A DNA stretch of 29,619 nucleotides. It comes from Gnetum montanum (lineage: Eukaryota > Streptophyta > Gnetopsida > Gnetales > Gnetaceae). Every line of letters starts with the position of its first letter. Within the stretch, counting starts at the first letter, position 1. The notes beneath the pieces were generated by a model. It was not told the DNA's origin. It made no database searches and saw only the letters and a list, made by a program, of their open reading frames with translations. Location of the stretch: assembly GCA_015680685.1 (NCBI GenBank), contig MNCI01002119.1, positions 1,010,087 to 1,039,705 of the forward strand. The letters run 5' to 3'. Position numbers and translations under genes: made by a program. Shown here in pieces: positions 1 through 10,005 of this stretch.

Positions 1-560
1 GGTTACCTCTACTTGATCGTTGGCTTGGGGGTGATAAGGTGTTGTTAATTTATGTTCAACTCCCAAGCATTGCATAAGTTTTTAAAAGGTGGCACATGTA
101 AAATGAGTTCCATTGTCAAAAATCAGTGCACGTGGCACCCCAAACTTATTTACAACATGTTATTATACAAATCTAGTAGCAGTGGATGATGTACAATCGG
201 TGACGACTGCTACTTCTACCCATTTGGTGCAGTAGTCAACTACTATGATGATATACGCCTTTCCATTGGACATGGGTGTGATGGGACCCATAAAGTCAAT
301 GCCCCATATGTCAAAGGGCTCTAGTGGATGAATCCATTATTGAGGATCCTCCATGCATGCAGTAACCCCACCATCTCTTTGAAAATGCTCACAAGATTGA
401 ACAAACTGGTGTGCATCCCTAAATATTATAGGTTAATAGTATCCTGCCATCAGGGTTTTTATGACCATGCGTCTCCTTGCATATTGGCCTCAGCGAGCAC
501 CTTTGTGAGCATCCTAGAGAACACACAGTTGGTCTACATCAAGGACACGCCAATGAACCA
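1..560 (-). pseudogene. Integrase of element C, 5' part plus catalytic core (broken)
   Basis: Retroviral-type integrase, which joins element DNA to the host chromosome. The zinc-binding region is degraded: the expected C-x2-C reads CEHF, so the second Cys is lost. The catalytic core is clear. GIDFMGP holds the first Asp (295-297), DNGTHF the second Asp (115-117), and HPQANDQVEV the Glu (7-9). The second Asp and the Glu are separated by exactly 35 residues, the canonical DDX35E spacing. At least six in-frame stops, mostly TAA or TAG, break the frame. The C-terminal part, where a chromodomain would show if present, is beyond the left edge. Confidence 0.88.
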
Positions 561-779
561 AGCCATCAATGCACATCTTATAAAAGTGTTCATTGATTTC
601 CATGAAGTACTTTGCCCAATGAAGAAATTGCTGTTTCTTCCTAAAGTTGAAATCTTGTGGCATCTCTTGAGTGAGAAGGTAAATGAGGATGCCATTATAC
701 CATTTTGGTTCAGATGCAACTTGGTCATTTACTGCTTCGTTAAAGAGGAGTTCATCTATAAATTGATTAGAAAGTGGAA

Positions 780-1160
780 TCTCCTCCTCTTTGTTATCCC
801 ATCTTAACCAAGAGAGATGGTTAGCAACCACATTCTCAGACCCTTTCCAATCTACCATTGTGAGATCAAATTCCTACAAGATCATAAGCCATTGCATGAT
901 ACACGAGCTCATTGTTGGCTTGTTTATTAGAAAGTGGATGGCACTATGATATGTGTGCACAAACACTTTGTAGCTAAGCACATAGTGCTTAAACTTTTTG
1001 AGAGCATACGCCACTGCCATTAATTCTTTCTCAATTGTGGTGTAATTCAATTGTGCATCGACAATGCTTTGGCTCATATAGTGGATGTAATATGGATGTT
1101 TCTCATCGCCCGATTGCATAAGCATGGCTCCCAAGGCATAATTAAATACATTTGTCATTA
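780..1160 (-). pseudogene. RNase H domain of element C and linker to integrase (broken)
   Basis: This is the RNase H part of the polyprotein, which removes RNA from the RNA-DNA hybrid during reverse transcription. It follows the reverse transcriptase directly and reads MTNVFNYALGAMLMQSGDEK, then LNYTTIEKELMAVAYALKKF, a very typical Gypsy RNase H block. The usual first Asp of the CDAS motif is Asn here (TNVF), and the expected TDH later reads TYH, so two catalytic positions are lost. Downstream KGSENVVANHLSWL corresponds to the usual GxENVVADHLSRL linker; the Trp for Arg fits a CGG to TGG change. Confidence 0.85.
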
Positions 1161-2300
1161 TATAAAATGGTTTGGACTAGTATAGTACCAGTAGAATTAG
1201 AGTTTCTATGAGTTTTTTCTTTAGCTACTAGAATGCATGTTTGCACTTCTTAGTCCAAATGAAGGGAGCATCTTTCTTTGTAAGCTCGACCAATGGCTTT
1301 GCGATCTTAGAGAAATTCTCTATGAATTGCCAATAATAGCTAGTATGTCCAAGGAATGATTGGACATCTTTAACCATCTCTGGTTGATGTGTGATTCCTT
1401 GGATGACCCTTATTTTTTCTGGGTCTACCTAAATCCCTACCTAAGTAATTCTATGCCCCAGTACTATGCCTTCCTAGACCATTAAATGTCTTTTTTGCCA
1501 ATTGAGCCTAAAGTTTGTTTCAACACATCTTTTTATAACCTACTCAAGGTAGTCTAAGGCTTGCTCAAATGTAGCCCCATAGGTAGAGAAGTCATCCATA
1601 AAGACTTCTATCCCACTACCAATCTTTTGTTGAAAGATACAAAGGACTAGGCATTAAAATGTTGCAGAGGCATTACATAGACCAAATGGCATCTTACAAT
1701 ATGCAAAAGTTCCCCAAGGACTTATGAATGTTGTCTTAGCCTAATCCTCTAGTGTAATTTAGATTTGGTTATAGCCACTATAACCATCCAAAAAGCTATA
1801 ATAGCAATGCCTAGAGATAGTGTCCAATGCTTGGTCCACAAATGGCAATGGGAAATGATTTTTAAATGTTTCCATATTCAACAACTTGAAGTTAATGCAA
1901 ATCCACCACTTGCCATCTTTCTTTAGCACAATTACAAGTGGGCTAACCCACTAACTATCCACTATGGGATAGATGAACCGTGCCTTGAGGAGTTATTCTA
2001 TTTCCTCCTTGACAATCTACTTTAACTTAGGATTCAGCTACCTTTATGGTTATCTTCTTAGCTTTGTGGTCAGGTCGATGTAGATGTGATGCTAGCATAT
2101 CCTTTGATCAATTCTTGTTAGTTCAGGATATGACCAAGCAAAGGTTCTTGGCCATTTGTTGATGACCTACAATAGCTTATCTTTTTGTTTAGAAGCAAGA
2201 TTTTCATTGATTATGATCGGCTTGCCATTATTTAAAAATGCGTACTGCATGCTACTTGGTATATCTTTTTAACTCTAGGGACTCCTGCTTAAAATTATCA
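1161..2300 (-). pseudogene. Reverse transcriptase of element C (broken)
   Basis: Reverse transcriptase of Ty3/Gypsy type, which copies element RNA to DNA. In order I read NPKLK, then WVSPLVIVLKKDGKWW, FPLPFVDQALD, FLDGYSGYNQI, TFAYCKMPFGLCNASATF, the catalytic EVFMDDFSTYG (FMDD at 1591-1602) and GHTSYYWQFIENFSKIAKPL. The N-terminal linker from protease is also recognisable. The frame is continuous over about 950 bases apart from many stops. Nearly all sit where relatives have Gln, as in QI*I, ED*A, DS*WVSP, and are TAA or TAG. RMPFG reads KMPFG preceded by Cys for Arg. This looks like point decay by C-to-T change rather than indels. Confidence 0.9.
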
Positions 2301-2464
2301 AGGATTTCCAACTCTCCCCAACAAGTATCATTATCTTCATCATTGGAGAGTTGGTGATGAACTTGCTCAAGTTTGTCCATACTTTCAACATAGGCACATG
2401 TCAAGCTCTTAGTAGGTTTCATGCATAATGTGCTGCTATCAAAGTCAGCTATTAGCCACTAGGT

Positions 2465-3010
2465 GCCGTTCTATTTTGCAGCTACTGTGTATAGACACCT
2501 TTGGATATCTGTTTCTTGTGCACACTTATTACATGTTGTAATGAATGTACTCTTGATGGACCAAATATTTTGCATGTAAATGCACCCATTATCATTGTAC
2601 ATGATGCATGGAATGTGCTTCTTCTCTAGCCTTCCAAATTCATTTTCCTTGGATATTTCCAAGGAGAGGTCCCTTATGCCCATACATGCATCTACTGTGC
2701 TTAACCATTCCCTTCCCATAATGATAGGAAAGTCACCTTTGCAATTTTCTACCTTGATCACCAAAAAATCAGTAGGCTAGGACCACCCACAAATTATGGT
2801 CACAATGTCCTCCACTAGTCCCAAAGGAACAATGATTGACTAATTTGCCAATTCTAAATAAACGTTGCTCTTCTTGAGAGGAGGTAGGTTCTAGGCCTTG
2901 TACATGTCATGGGAGATAAAATTGATACTAGAACCAAAATTAAGAAGTGCCTTGCATGGCCCATGTCCAATGATCTATAACTAAATAAGAGGACTTCTCG
3001 GGTTAGACCT
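2465..3010 (-). pseudogene. Aspartic protease of element C (broken, active-site Asp lost)
   Basis: Retropepsin-type protease that would cut the Gag-Pol polyprotein. The block reads GPCKALLNFGSSINFISHDM, then LPPLKKSNVYLELAN, LGLVEDIVTI and FPIIMGREWLSTVDACMGI. This matches the plant Gypsy pattern of a D-x-G-A/S active site followed by the II-GRPFLATVDA block. The active-site Asp is Asn here (codon 2939-2941), a GAT to AAT change. Three TAG stops interrupt it at positions that would be CAG. It lies between the gag tail and the reverse transcriptase, as expected. Confidence 0.82.
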
Positions 3011-4298
3011 TTTCGTGGGAAGATTTTCAACCTTGAGCCAATCAGAAACAACATGAGTTAACATCACAATGTGGATCCAAGGCATCGTTTGGTTTGAAGG
3101 GCACTCAAATGATTTCGATGAAGAGGATGAGGGTGTTAGAGATATAGGGCGACTAGCCACATTATGTTGTGAGGGTTTGGGAGTAGTGTTGGATTGGAAA
3201 ATGGTCGTTTCTTGGAACAATTGTTCAAATCACTTAGCTAGAAGGCTAGTTGTGAATGTACAGCACTCGTAGCATTTTGTTGTTGCAGCTATGGAGGAAT
3301 TTCACCCTACATGGATGGAATGGGAGGTAACTAGGTTGAGGGCCAAGGGATGTGTGCAGATGCATGTGGAGGGTGGTATGGATATGGGTGCTCCCCTCGA
3401 GTAGATGGTGAATGAGTTCGATGGTACTTTGAAGGGTAATAGTGATTCTAAAATGAGGCATGGCTTGCAGAGCTTCTTGGAGAGACAGGTTGCTGAACAT
3501 AGTACCTATATGGATTTGGTTGCTTATAAGGCTATTCCTACCTTGGCAGTGGCATTCCCCATGATTGTGATTAGTGCCATTGTTGATACTGGTCATATGG
3601 TTGTGGTGGAATGCCACTTGGATAGGAAGCTTGTTGTTGTTGGTGGAACTATCTTGGATTGGCTTGTGGCTAAGGTAATCATCTGGGTGCTTGCCTCTGT
3701 GTTAGTCAAGGATTCAACGTGTACACCCTAGACTCTTGTAAGTGTGACACCACAAAGTAACATCCCTTAGGATGTTCATACTAACAAATGTCATAACCAA
3801 CATCATCATTAGAGTCTATCTTCACAACTTCCTCTACTGCAACAGCTTTGCCCTTACCTCTCTGGTAGGCATGTTCAGCTTCTTTCCATCTCCTTCAATT
3901 ACGATCATTATTTTTCTCTTTGGATTCTTCAGCAATCTTCATAGTAGTTTGAAATTTTTCATCCAAAGAGTCCCATAATTTATCAACCTTTGCCAAAATA
4001 TTAAAAACAAGTTTTTGGATGGGCAAGGTTTTTTGGTTCATCACTTCATCTAGTGGTGACTCTTCCTTGTCACAAAATTGAACTTCCCATTTTCTTATGG
4101 AAGGATCCCTATTATATTCTTCTACACTTTTTCTTTTTCGCAACTCATCTTCTTCTATTACAACCTATTCTATAAGCCTTTGTATCTAATGAGCTCTTAG
4201 TTTAGACAATCTTTCTTGGGCATAAATCCCAAGAGTTCTTCTGGTTTTTGCTCTAAGTCCATCTATCATGTGGTGGAGTTCTTTCCTCTGAGAGTAAT
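3011..4298 (-). pseudogene. C-terminal part of element C gag (broken, severed by element B)
   Basis: This is the distal half of the structural Gag protein that forms the particle. From the break it reads YSQRKELHHMIDGL, TRRTLGIYAQERL and LRAHQIQRLIE, aligning with EERLMYHIIDGL and the following residues of the gags at 10006-11964 and 26668-28635. A charged helical stretch follows (about 3895-4143). Then comes a degraded zinc-knuckle remnant, DIC*YEHPKGC near 3760-3800, and a Pro/Gln-rich tail with QQQQASYPSGIPPQPY near 3600. Stops and frame changes are frequent. The N-terminal half lies at 12918-14170, across element B. Confidence 0.78.
4294..4298. repeat. Target-site duplication of element B, left copy
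   Basis: GTAAT abuts the left LTR end. The partner ATAAT at 12913-12917 differs by one transition. Five base pairs is the usual Ty3/Gypsy duplication. Confidence 0.8.
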
Positions 4299-5010
4299 TG
4301 ATGAGTGGCGAGGTACCCCTACACTCAACCATATGAATACGAGCATTCTCATGCCCGATCTGGTAGAACTCCACAGACAAACTAGTTGTGGCACCTAGAT
4401 AATTATCCTTAGGTCATAGTTTGCTTTCTTCCCACCTGGACTAGTATTATATTTGTTACGTATGATTTAGTCCAGAGTGAGGTGTATGATGTGGTCCTAA
4501 TTCTAATGCTACTCCTGAAGGCAATGGAAAATAATATTAACCAAGCTAAGCTAGGAGGGAAAGGGTAAGAGAATCTAATCTAGCCTAAGTGCGATGAGCA
4601 TCTGATTCCTTGATCAACCGTACACATCTTGGACTTTGTGCACAACTACCACTGGGATTACCAAGCATAGATCTTAGGTACACCACTAGGATACCAAGTA
4701 GTCACACTTAAATGCTCGTAACCATGTCGTACTCATTCCGTGTTACTAGGAGATAAGGGTGAGAGAGAAAGTAGTAAATAACAATTAAATAAATAAATAA
4801 ACAAAGTGAATGTTGCAATGATGAAGTAATCTCGCTCTTTATTGCAGGTCATGTGCATGTCCAAGTATGTCACACTTGAATAAAGAATGCCGTACAATTA
4901 CATTCACCACACTGCGGGTAGACACAGGAAAATAATCTATCTCTGGAAGGATCAAACTGCCAGAGCTTCGCTACTTCTATTCTAGGATGATAAACAAGGG
5001 AGAATTGCTT

Positions 5011-5021
5011 CTTATTTATAG
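5011..5021 (-). promoter_or_regulatory. TATA box of the 3' LTR of B
   Basis: CTATAAATAAG on the minus strand, at the same place relative to the palindrome cluster in all three B/D-type LTRs. It would start transcription about 30 bases further on, at the U3/R boundary. Confidence 0.75.
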
Positions 5022-5036
5022 AAATTACATTGAACT

Positions 5037-5129
5037 GCGATATCACGTATGCGATATCGCATGGAAGACACGATATCACGTACGCAATATCGTGAGGGAT
5101 GCAATATCGCGGCCCATGCAATATCGCAT
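5037..5129 (-). repeat. GATATC-centred palindrome cluster in U3 (3' LTR of B)
   Basis: There are six copies of GATATC or AATATC in about 95 bases, most flanked by GC/CG. One copy is a perfect 14-bp palindrome, ATGCGATATCGCAT, at 5049-5062. The cluster sits just upstream of the TATA box. Confidence 0.85.
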
Positions 5130-5136
5130 CCCATCA

Positions 5137-5147
5137 TACCCCCACAA
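5137..5147 (-). promoter_or_regulatory. Polypurine tract of element B
   Basis: On the minus strand TTGTGGGGGTA lies directly before the LTR start TGATGG. A short G-rich tract at this place primes plus-strand DNA synthesis in LTR retrotransposons. Confidence 0.65.
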
Positions 5148-5304
5148 CTGAATAAAAACTCATCCTCGAGTTACAAAGAGAACAAGCTCCATTGATTACA
5201 CAGTAGATAGGTATGGGATTATTAACTGGAAAAAGAAATGAAATGATGCCGCAGTGTGGGAAGACACAACACAGAAAAATACTACAACTAGAAAAAATGG
5301 GAAC

Positions 5305-8066
5305 TCATGTAGTTCCTAGTGGCGGTGGCTCCTCCATGGGTGCTTTCCCTTTGTCATGTGCTCCTGGCTTTGAAGCTTGATGGCATTGAAGTATGGCCTA
5401 AAGCTTCTCCTCTTCAGTTCAAGGTTCTTGTGCCATCCATGCTAGTGTTCCGATGTTTGACGAAGTCGGCACTTCCCATGAACAGGGTAGTTGCGGGAAC
5501 ATCTGGGTGGCCTTGACATACAACGCCACGAACACTCGTCGTTCCTCCTCATAGGCTCTGGCTTTATCTTTGTATTCATGAAGATCTGTTAGCCATTGAG
5601 CCAAGTTGGTTGCAACATCTTTCTATCCTTGGTAGCTTGCTTTTGCCACCTCAAGTTCAAAATTTGCAACATCTGATTTTTCAACTAGCTTCTTGCGTTC
5701 TGCAAATTCTGCTTCGTATTTGATGTGGGTGGAAGCTACCTGTTGCTTGAGCTTTGACCTAGGGCGTCCTGTTGTTAACATGGCAAGGTTGGCATATCTA
5801 AGGTTTGCCAACTCCATGTATTCTGTCAAGTCTTGGATCTGCAAGTCCCAGTTCTTAACTTCCGCTTGGTGGGAGAAGGCGTAGGTGTCCAATATGGCCT
5901 CCAATCAGTGTGTTGAGCACTGATAGTGTTGATTTGAGCCTTGGCCATATGGATCTCCTTCTCTAGGATTTGTTTGTACATCCCCACCTAATCATGGAAG
6001 TGCTCCTTCAGCTTCTCATGTCGTTTAGCCTCATTCTGCCACACGCTTATTTCAATTGCTGACTTTTGGCGAATAGCGCGTACCTCCTCCATTGAGAGGG
6101 TTTGGTTTTCTCTGGCTAAACGGCTTACATCTCGGTTGACCCGAATGAATTGTTCTCATAGTTGATGAAAGTGTTCATCGAGAACGTTCTGTTGTTTCTC
6201 TACAGTGGTCAATCGAAGGTCGTCTGCAACCAACTGTTTGTTTTCTTCTTCTAAGGGCTTGAGTACCTTAAGATGCGCATGGGTTTGCGCCTGTGATGTG
6301 GAGGCATCCCAAACAGTCATCTCTTTTTCTCCTACCACCTTCCTATTCTTTGTTATTAATCTTATTAGCTGCTCCATTCTAAAATTTTCTAGCTGATCTG
6401 TGGGAACAAATTGTAGAGGATCCTGCTATGTTGCTTGTAAGGCCACGAGCTGCTCTTGTAGTCTTAGCACTTCAGCTTCAGCATGCTCAGCCCTTACTTC
6501 AGATATGACCAGCTTTCCCTTTGTGGAAATGAGGTCTGATTGAATTGCTATTACATCCTGGGGGATGTCAAACAGGGACGTCATGACTTGCCCTATTTGA
6601 AGCAATGTATCCAGTGCATCCTCATGTTCCGCAGGAGTCATTAAGGTTTCGGCGAGAGTTTGAGCATCTTGTGTTCCTGTAAGATTTGCCGGTGGCACAA
6701 CAGGTATGTTGAAGGATTCTTTGATGTGGTCTGTGACCACTTATACAGCTCCCATGGCATTCTGGTGTTGCATGACCACCACAGTGGCCCCTTCACTAGT
6801 CTCTAATTACACCTGAAAAGATGTTGCGTTTCCTGAGATCTGTTGTGACCATCTACTTTCTCCTCCTCCTATTTGAATGGATATTTCTTCCCTTGTGCGA
6901 TCTAATGAAACTGTAGGTTGATTGGCATCATTGATGACGCGGAAGAGGTTTGCGTTATCACGACTTCCCCAACTGACTGTCTTAGCGATGGCTCTCAAAT
7001 GGCTCATCGACGGTCTGTAGTCTTGCGACGGTGGCGGTTGATCCTGGCCTGTGCTAGGCCCTGCTTCTTGTTGTTGGCTGGGACCTATGGCTGGAGGTTG
7101 ACTAGTTCCAACCACTTGTTCTTCTTGTTCTAGTCTCAGCTCTTCGCCAGTGCTCTTCCTTGGAGCTGGCGCCTTTAGCAATTCAGCGTACGAAGCATTT
7201 TGGGCTTTTCGGAGGACATTATTAGTGTATCCCCGAATACCAGCACGTCGGCAAAGCTTTCTAATAAGACAAGGGAAAGGCAGTGCCATCTTCCCTATCT
7301 TTTGTTCTTCGAACCGCCTCAGGATCTCCATTAAATATAGATGGGGTAGGTTAGCATTAACCTTTCCCATCAACACTCCATATGCTCTAGCTGCATACAT
7401 CGATATTCTTTTTAGGCCCTTTGTGGGGAAGAGGTGATATGTTCCGATTTTGAAATAAACTCTCTCTTCCATCATCAATTCACCAAATGCTTTGTCTCTA
7501 CCATAAGCCTTCTCTAACCAATCCTTTCGCACATTAGGGTCTGAACAAGTAGATAATCAAGCAACCTGGGGCCCTAAGTTCGGAAGGTTTAACACTTTCG
7601 AAATTTCCTGTGCAGAGAAGTCAACTATCACACCACAAATATTAACTGTGGTGCCTTGCTCCCTATTGTGCAAGAACTGGTACATTTCTCCTAAGTACCA
7701 GGCACCACTTTCAGAGAGGATATGCCAAAAGGGAGATCCTTTGAGGTGATCCCTAATAGCCTCAGGAGCGAACTCTGCAAAAGATTCGAAGTTTAGCTCC
7801 ACAATCACTGCAGCGAATGTGGACTTCTCATGGATAGCCTGAACACATTCCGAGGGCAATGTGAGTTGTTGTCCTGGTTCAGGCGCAGTAGCAGCTCCCA
7901 CTTCTACCTACTCGGACTGTCTGGTAGGAGGTTCTTCCTGATGGATGCTGAATGATTGCACCTCCTATTCTGCATGTTGTTCGGCAAGGCCTTGTCTTCC
8001 ACCTCTCCGAGATCGTTTCATTCCACCTTGAACAAGACCCTCCTGTTGTCCAAGTTTTGGGACCAT
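5305..8066 (-). pseudogene. ORF2 of element B: Transposase_32-like plant transposon protein with coiled-coil tail (broken)
   Basis: A long reading frame of about 920 codons, chosen to start at the ATG at 8064-8066 and to end at the TGA at 5305-5307. The basic N-terminus reads KRSRRGGRQGL. The next 250 residues contain ICGVIVDFSAQEISKVLNLP, then YFKIGTYHLFPTKGL, VLMGKVNANLPHLYLMEIL and FPCLIRKLCRRAGI. This order (a VDFSxxxI block, then an LCRRAGV block) is that of the 'putative plant transposon protein' domain known from plant repeats; its molecular role is unknown. A Pro/Gln-rich stretch and then Glu/Lys/Gln-rich, helix-forming segments follow (about 6740-5420), suggesting a coiled coil. Several in-frame stops and a frameshift between about 6150 and 5905 break it. 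It takes the place where pol would be. No catalytic motif is visible. Confidence 0.75.
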
Positions 8067-8536
8067 ATGCAATCACACGGGCCAAGCGTTAGTAAGGTTG
8101 TTTTCAAAGTCAAGTTATACCTTACTTCTTGTCTTAGTTAAAGATCTAATGTTATCATGCATGATCGTGCCTGAAAGTTTATAATAATGAGTCCTGTGAC
8201 TTAGGTGGTTTTCATTTTAGTTTCCTGGTATACCTAACAGGTATATGATTTTTTGGCACAATTATTCTAAGTGTTAGTGTTAATTACCCTAATTGATGTC
8301 CTTTGGGTGATGATAAATTTCAAAAAAGTTAGGCACTTTTTGGTAAGTGTCTCTCCCCCACAACGAAACTGAACACTCTAGGTTCAAGTAGATTCAAATG
8401 GAATTAAAATTGGAGCACTAGTGAGGGAGATATAAGTGAAAAAGCAAGGGTCACGCAGTCGCAAGTTGCAGAGAAAAATTTCAACAACTCCCCTTATGTG
8501 AATGGCAAAAGGATGCTAAGTGTTGCGGCGAGGGTA

Positions 8537-8605
8537 CCTATTTATAGGAAAATAGGACGTGATATCGCGTACAATACATCGTGTATGCAATATCTCATCC
8601 CTAAT
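8537..8605 (-). promoter_or_regulatory. U3-like palindromes plus TATA box inside element B
   Basis: On the minus strand GATATTGC and GCGATATCACG units are followed by CCTATAAATAGG (8537-8548), the same order as in the LTR U3. The block is about 470 bases upstream of the ORF2 start and in the same orientation. It may be a separate promoter for ORF2 or a leftover LTR piece; the sequence alone does not decide. Confidence 0.5.
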
Positions 8606-9370
8606 GATGTGAGACACCAAGGAAATACTGAATTTTTAAAGAATTTTCTTGAAATTAATGTTGGAAATTGAGGACATTGGCAAGTATTAAGATGTCCTAG
8701 GGTAATTTCATTGATTCGAGAGGCACCATGAATGATAATGATGTGAACTCTAGTCGTAAAAATTTGGTGGTTAAGAAAAAAAAGGAATGTAATGATACAT
8801 TGGAACGTTAAAATTTAGAGGGATAATAATAGGGAAAGAAAATTATGAAAAATTAAGCTGAGGGTAAGAAATTTTGTGTGTGAGCTAGAGAATTAGTGAA
8901 GAGTACAATAAAATTACACAAGTGGATCCTCCCCAAAGCAGGTTTTAACCTATAATGCCCTCGTGTAACCACACTTAAGGTGTCCGTGGGCACTAGAAGG
9001 GTTAAATGTAATTCGCACTAACTCCACAAAACACACACATGTAATTATCACCGGAATGAGATGAAAATTCTATGTTACACGGGACACAAGCTACAATTAC
9101 ACAAACAGTGAGATGAGATGAACTATAGAAAGGGATAGTAGAGATTGGGACATGAGGTAACTGACCCAAGGCATAATGAATCCTGCATGTAAAGCATGAT
9201 TAAGGTGTCATTAACCCATCATTCCAAGATCAGGACCAAGTCCATCCTTCAAATTAGTGACATCGCATCGTTTCATCCCATGATGAGCAACTATAAGAGT
9301 ACCATATGCACAAGGCGTATGATTACTTGGCGTTTAGTTCAAGGGAGGAGTGATTTTGGTTTTATTGCAC

Positions 9371-9413
9371 TTCCTTGTTCTTTTTCTTTTCTTTCTTCTT
9401 CTTTCTTTTTACT
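9371..9413 (-). repeat. Internal purine-rich tract (minus strand)
   Basis: About 43 bases of almost pure A/G on the minus strand, roughly mid-element. It is low-complexity; a second, central polypurine tract is possible but not shown. Confidence 0.4.
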
Positions 9414-9483
9414 TTACTGAATCCAGAGAAGCTGCCAACCTTTAGGCATGGGTGCATGTCTTTCCAGTGGGACCCCCTAGAAT

Positions 9484-10005
9484 AGCGTTTGAATTCCGAG
9501 TGCCCTTTTGATTACTCTTACTCCCATTTTTCATTAGATCTACAAGGATCTTAGTACAACCATGTTGCATGATAACTCCCATAGACGTCACCAAAGAGAA
9601 TCCACAAATCCCCTTGATGTCACACCCTAATCATTCCCTCTTGGTCCATCCTTCTTTATTCTGGGTATGATGAACACAAAATTAATTTTAAGTTTTAAGA
9701 ATTTCAAGAATATCACTGTACCCTTAAATAGAACCTCTTATTTGTAGAATGGATGAGTGGGTGTAATGGGCTCACTGTTCCAAATAATTGATCACTCATG
9801 ACTTAATAACATAGAACACACCTCGACCAATGATCCACATGAGTGTTTTATTCGTAGATGAGATTACTTACAAAAACGTAAAAAGACAAAAACACAAAAA
9901 AGATAAAAAGATAAAACGATAAAACAAAAAGTTGAAAAATGAAAAACTGGAAAACAAAAGGTTGTAAAATCAAAGAAAATGAAAAATATTTATTAATCTT
10001 GCTTC
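9484..10005 (-). other. Conserved post-gag spacer of element B
   Basis: Non-coding stretch directly after the gag stop. It matches 28636-29146 of element D very closely: over the last 120 bases I count about five differences. It begins with A/T-rich runs of the TTTTTGTTTT type. It also holds CTACAAATAAGAGG (9734-9747, minus strand), a one-base variant of the LTR TATA context. The match stops abruptly at 9484. Confidence 0.7.

Larger units (their letters stand above)
4299..5136 (-). repeat. 3' LTR of element B (838 bp)
   Basis: On the minus strand it begins TGATGGGATG at 5136 and ends CCACTCATCA at 4299. The first 100 bases carry the GATATC palindrome cluster. A TATA box follows at 5011-5021, and an AATAAA-type signal lies in the R/U5 part near 4840. 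It aligns end to end with 12108-12912; by eye over about 560 bases I see roughly 40 differences, mostly transitions. Confidence 0.92.
8067..9483 (-). other. Spacer of element B upstream of ORF2
   Basis: About 1.4 kb without a convincing reading frame. It holds a U3-like block with a TATA box (8537-8605) and a pyrimidine run on the plus strand (9371-9413). The part between gives no match that I can recognise. Either a leader for ORF2 or non-coding filler would fit. Confidence 0.5.

Noticed and set aside
328-807. 159-codon plus-strand frame
   Set aside because: It is antisense to the integrase/RNase H linker of element C, which has clear domain motifs on the minus strand.
1161-2100. Genetic code change with TAG/TAA read as Gln
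   Set aside because: The pattern is tempting, but TGA, TAG and TAA stops also occur with other lost residues, catalytic residues are mutated, and gag has frameshifts. Deamination decay explains all of it.
3405-3731. 108-codon plus-strand frame
   Set aside because: Antisense to the Pro/Gln-rich gag tail of element C; its low-complexity composition mirrors that tail.
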